Notes under the pieces: model-generated
What the model was told of the DNA's origin: nothing
Database searches by the model: none
What the model saw: only the letters and a program-made list of their open reading frames with translations
Program-made: the position numbers and the translations under genes
Part shown: in pieces, positions 60,677-64,000 of the stretch
How the letters are laid out: the number at the start of each line of letters is the position of its first letter
Numbering within the stretch: position 1 is the first letter of the stretch
NCBI GenBank assembly: GCA_033977485.1
Contig: CM066985.1
Span: 75,645,045-75,709,044, forward strand
Reading direction: 5' to 3'
DNA from: Hydrangea macrophylla
Taxonomy: Eukaryota; Streptophyta; Magnoliopsida; Cornales; Hydrangeaceae
Length of the DNA: 64,000 nucleotides

Positions 60677-63507
60677 CTGAGGGTTCAAGGTAAGATTTTG
60701 CCCTAGTAAATTATTTTCTGGAGTTATACAACATCACACACATACTATATATGCCTAAATCAAAGCCTTAGGCATTGTCATGAATGATCACCACTAAAGC
60801 TTCATTTTTTTTCAACCATCACCATATCACCACAAATCAGTCTCAAAATGACTCTTATGAATCCCTAATATTTCCCTAAGAGCAGTGTTTCAAAAGCCAT
60901 AGTCAATGACCATGAATTTTGGATTTTTTCATTAGACCCACTTTCAATTTTATCCAAAATCTATGCATATTAGTTAGATTTGTGTTTTCAAACCAATTTA
61001 TATGGATAGGGCTTGTCGAGAGGATCAATTTTCATATAGGACTCGCCCTATTCCGTTGAGAAATGAGAAAGATATAGGCATATTTATAGTTATGTGTTTG
61101 TATATATATGTATCGATATATATATATATATATATATGCCACAGACTTAGTCTGCGTAGGGAAGAAGAAGATGGGTTTTGCTTTCTTTGAGATTTTCTAT
61201 GGTCTAGTAATGTAGACAGTTGGTATGGTATGAGTTATCTAAAGGATAATTTCTTTTCTGTAAAATCATTAAAATTTATATATATATATATATATAATAA
61301 GGAAATATTCTATTTTCCAATTATTATTATTATAATATTATAATAGAATAAATATTTAGTTTAATTAAAACTACCTTTAAATGCTTGTTATTAGTTATAT
61401 AAAAATAGTATAAAATGGATATGGATGTTTACTAAATACAGAATAATTTCTAAATATTTTATGTTTAACTGTGGACTATTTGATAATTTATTACATTATA
61501 AAACCATTGTTTAGAATTTTGTTACTATTTAGTAAATGGGTTAAATAGAGATTTTATCACTTTAAATATCTAGAATATTTCTAAGTATTCGGGAATATAC
61601 TGAAATATTTCTATGGTCTCTTAAATCTATTAAAAATAGTTTCTTGTAAAAATTCTTATATTTTGGTATATTTTTGGAATTTCTATTCTTTGGTGACCAT
61701 TTTAAAAATAGTATTTTAACTTCAAAAATGCGTATTAAATACTCCGTAAATCCGAAAAATACGCCGTCAGCGCCTAAAATCTTAGAGTAATGATGAGACT
61801 ACTTTTCCTAAGTTTGGAGACATTTCAGCACCAATACAATTACAGCCTAATTGTAAGACTCACATTGGTTAGAATTTACTACAGACTCCGTATTGAGTCT
61901 AGTCAGTACAATTAGCCTTAGAATAATATAGGGATCATCATATTGAGGTTATGACACATTTTCGTTGAAATTACTGTTTTACTCGTATATGGAGAATTTA
62001 TATTTAATTGTTATTCTATCATCATGAATTGTAGGGACCGAGACCTATTTGCTTTTCTGAGAAGAATCTTTATTCTGTTAAGATATTGAGGTGAGTAAAA
62101 CGTTACCCTAATTATTGTTAAAAAGTGGTGTCATTTTTATACTTTGAGATTTTCATCGGAATGGGAGTTAAGGCTTCACCCTTTGTCAATATTAAATGTG
62201 GTGATTATTCTCATTAGTTGAGAAGTATTAATTCCTTGGTAATTATATGGATAATGGAGTAAATTTGTGTCTTACTCCATGATAATTGTTGTGTTAATCT
62301 CAAATAGATGAGGATTTTTGAATTTGTTGAGATGATATATAGAACTTCCATGACTTGATTTATCCCAGCATTGAATATGGAATTGGCATGAATGTGTGAT
62401 ATGAATATACTCATATTACCGGTATTTCAATTATGTCATACTAAATCTAAAGGAAAAATCCAAAGCCACCGCCACAACCCTTTGTTATTTAAATCCACTG
62501 CTTACTGAGAAACTAACGTGACTGTCTTGCGGCAAGTGGTACCCATGTCCAATTAGAGCATGTCTTGAGGAATGGGGTTTGGGTTGATACCCTTTTGTTA
62601 TCACTGAATAGTGGTGTTTTAGTTATCCCGTCTCAATATGTGACGTAGGATCTTATGCGCATTTAGACGAATAGTGACTCCTTATTTTCTTATACGTCAT
62701 AGCTATCCGAGAATGGGGCACCCTCGATACTCGATACGCCAAATTGGAGTAAGTGTCAAACTCGGAGAAGTGGCTAGGGTGTGAGGGGGGACCTATAGGT
62801 ATATAGGTTTTGGCACGATGTGAAGTGAAATTGTGGTAGTAAGTGTGGATTTGGTACAAACTAAAAATTGTATGCGCTTTTATGGTGTAATGTTATAACG
62901 TGTTTCTTTATAAAGCTTTGAACAAGGGTGGTAGGCCACATTAACACTTTTGCAGGACATGCCTACTACATAGTGATTTACTTTATATGTTGCTTATCGT
63001 GAACAAGAAACTAACTGTCGGAGCCTCTTTTGAGAAGAGGTGATGGAACTTTTGTCTTGTAGCGATATTGTATATTTTTGTAGTTGTTCATGGATTGTTC
63101 GGGTTTCAAGTTTTACTCATACCAGTTTATACTGACCCGGATGTCTCCATGCATCGCGGGTGCGTTCAATTTATGAACGTAGCCGGGGAATATTTACAGG
63201 AAAATGAACATTGAGTCAAATAGCAGCGTGGATCAAGTTGGCTAGCAAGCTTGGAGTTTATTTTGATTAGAGACTTTGGATTTTAGAATGGTTATGTCCA
63301 TTTATAATTTTTGGCATATGAGCCAATTGTTTCTTTTTGCATTTGAGATTTGAGAGTTGACAGCGTTTGAAATTTGGTTTAAATTTATCATGAATTTGGA
63401 GTTATATTTATTTTAATTTTTATTGGACTATTATTGTTTTAGCTTTATAGTGTTTCTGTTTGGGTTGTATTCCGATTTTGTGTTGTTAGAAAAATCGGGG
63501 CGCTACA
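60302..63507 (+). repeat. Gyp-C 3' LTR (3206 bp)
   Basis: It is uninterrupted and contains the (TA)n target of Cop-A at about 60396-60414 and the CCACA target of Cop-B at about 61138. A (GA)n run lies at 60620-60673. Visible differences from the 5' LTR are more numerous than in Gyp-D, so this insertion is older than those nested in it. No gene is present. Confidence 0.93.
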
Positions 63508-63512
63508 GCTCC

Positions 63513-63732
63513 TTCCTCTCTCGTACCAAAACCCCGAGCCAAGTCTTTTGGTTATGAAGGGCTGGTGCCCTTTATCCATTTGGGTGAGTCAAATTAGGTT
63601 TCTTGGTTCCTTAAAGACCAAGTGACGTCTCTGTATCTGTTTTCAACAGACCTTTCTTCCTCTTTCTTTTCTTCGATCCAAATCAATTTTAAACCAAACA
63701 AAAGAGTGGACGACCAATTCCGCGTGTCCACA
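63513..63732 (+). repeat. Tat/Ogre-like 5' LTR, second part
   Basis: After the second GCTCC copy the LTR continues as CT-rich DNA and ends GTGTCCACA, just before the primer-binding site. It belongs with 21235-24013. Confidence 0.7.
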
Positions 63733-63733
63733 A

Positions 63734-63752
63734 TCTGGCGACTCTGTTGGGG
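63734..63752 (+). promoter_or_regulatory. Tat/Ogre-like primer-binding site
   Basis: TCTGGCGACTCTGTTGGGG lies one base after the LTR end. This form, unlike the TGGTATCAGAGC type, is typical of Ogre/Tat elements that use a tRNA-Arg-like primer. The leader of the element (63753-64000) then runs out of the window without a visible gene. Confidence 0.7.
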
Positions 63753-64000
63753 ATACTTTTATTTTCAAAACAAAGTAATACAGAGGTTTGACTCATAAGA
63801 AGCATCCTTAAAATCATCTTTTTATTGTGTCCGGTTCACCTCATTGCACTCCTGCATTTCTCCCTCCGACTGTGTCTGAAACGCGGTGCTGACATTGTTC
63901 AGGTCTTGCTGTGTCAGGGCACAAGTCACCGTTGATACTGTACCTTCCAAGGTATATCAAAAAGAGTAAACATTTCTGCACTGTCTCTCTGACGGTATAT

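Overview
This is a 64-kb piece of a plant nuclear genome, probably a eudicot; the species cannot be fixed from the sequence. The DNA is AT-rich, full of (AT)n, (GA)n/(CT)n and (GT)n microsatellites, and almost all recognisable coding sequence belongs to plant-type transposable elements: Ty1/copia and Ty3/gypsy LTR retrotransposons, a Mutator-like (MULE) transposase relic, a short non-autonomous Helitron and a MITE-like element. I see no intact host gene. The only host-like coding piece is a 29-codon terminal exon at 5579-5668 that resembles the C-terminus of plant D-2-hydroxyglutarate dehydrogenase.

Layout. 1-9.0 kb: gene-poor DNA with microsatellites, short tandem duplications, Helitron-like ends, a MITE with about 75-bp inverted repeats (5041-5382) and the exon fragment. 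9.03-9.28 kb: a 255-bp Helitron. 9.56-11.77 kb: decayed, truncated MULE. 12.66-16.4 kb: broken gag-protease-G-patch-RT of a Tat/Ogre-like gypsy element (Gyp-A). 16.4-17.6 kb: probable minus-strand gypsy LTR fragment. 17.6-18.6 kb: CT-rich DNA.

From 18.6 kb to the end the window is a nest of insertions. Gyp-B (chromovirus-like, short LTR at 18645) is cut in its RT by a Tat/Ogre-like element whose 5' LTR starts near 21235 and resumes at 63513, ending at 63732 next to a primer-binding site. That LTR is split by Gyp-C (LTR starts at 24105 and 60302, 3' end 63507). The 5' LTR of Gyp-C received two further insertions: Cop-A, a copia with 152/159-bp LTRs (24208-39102, TSD TATAT), and Cop-B, a minus-strand copia present as a tandem LTR-internal-LTR-internal-LTR array with an exact 6349-bp period (39837-52955, TSD CCACA). 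Cop-A was itself invaded by Gyp-D, a nearly intact chromovirus with two 2332-bp LTRs (29236-38748, TSD GATAG). The uninterrupted 3' LTR of Gyp-C shows both empty target sites, which confirms the order of events.

Most worth checking: a 91-bp GT-AG intron-like sequence that exactly interrupts the RT of Gyp-C; the near-identical Cop-B tandem array; antisense tRNA-like sequences in the Cop-B leader; a conserved hairpin with a GNRA-type loop before the polypurine tract of both chromoviruses; and nonsense mutations that largely look like C-to-T decay. Nearly every element looks unable to make its own full set of proteins; Gyp-D is one stop codon away from an open gag-pol.
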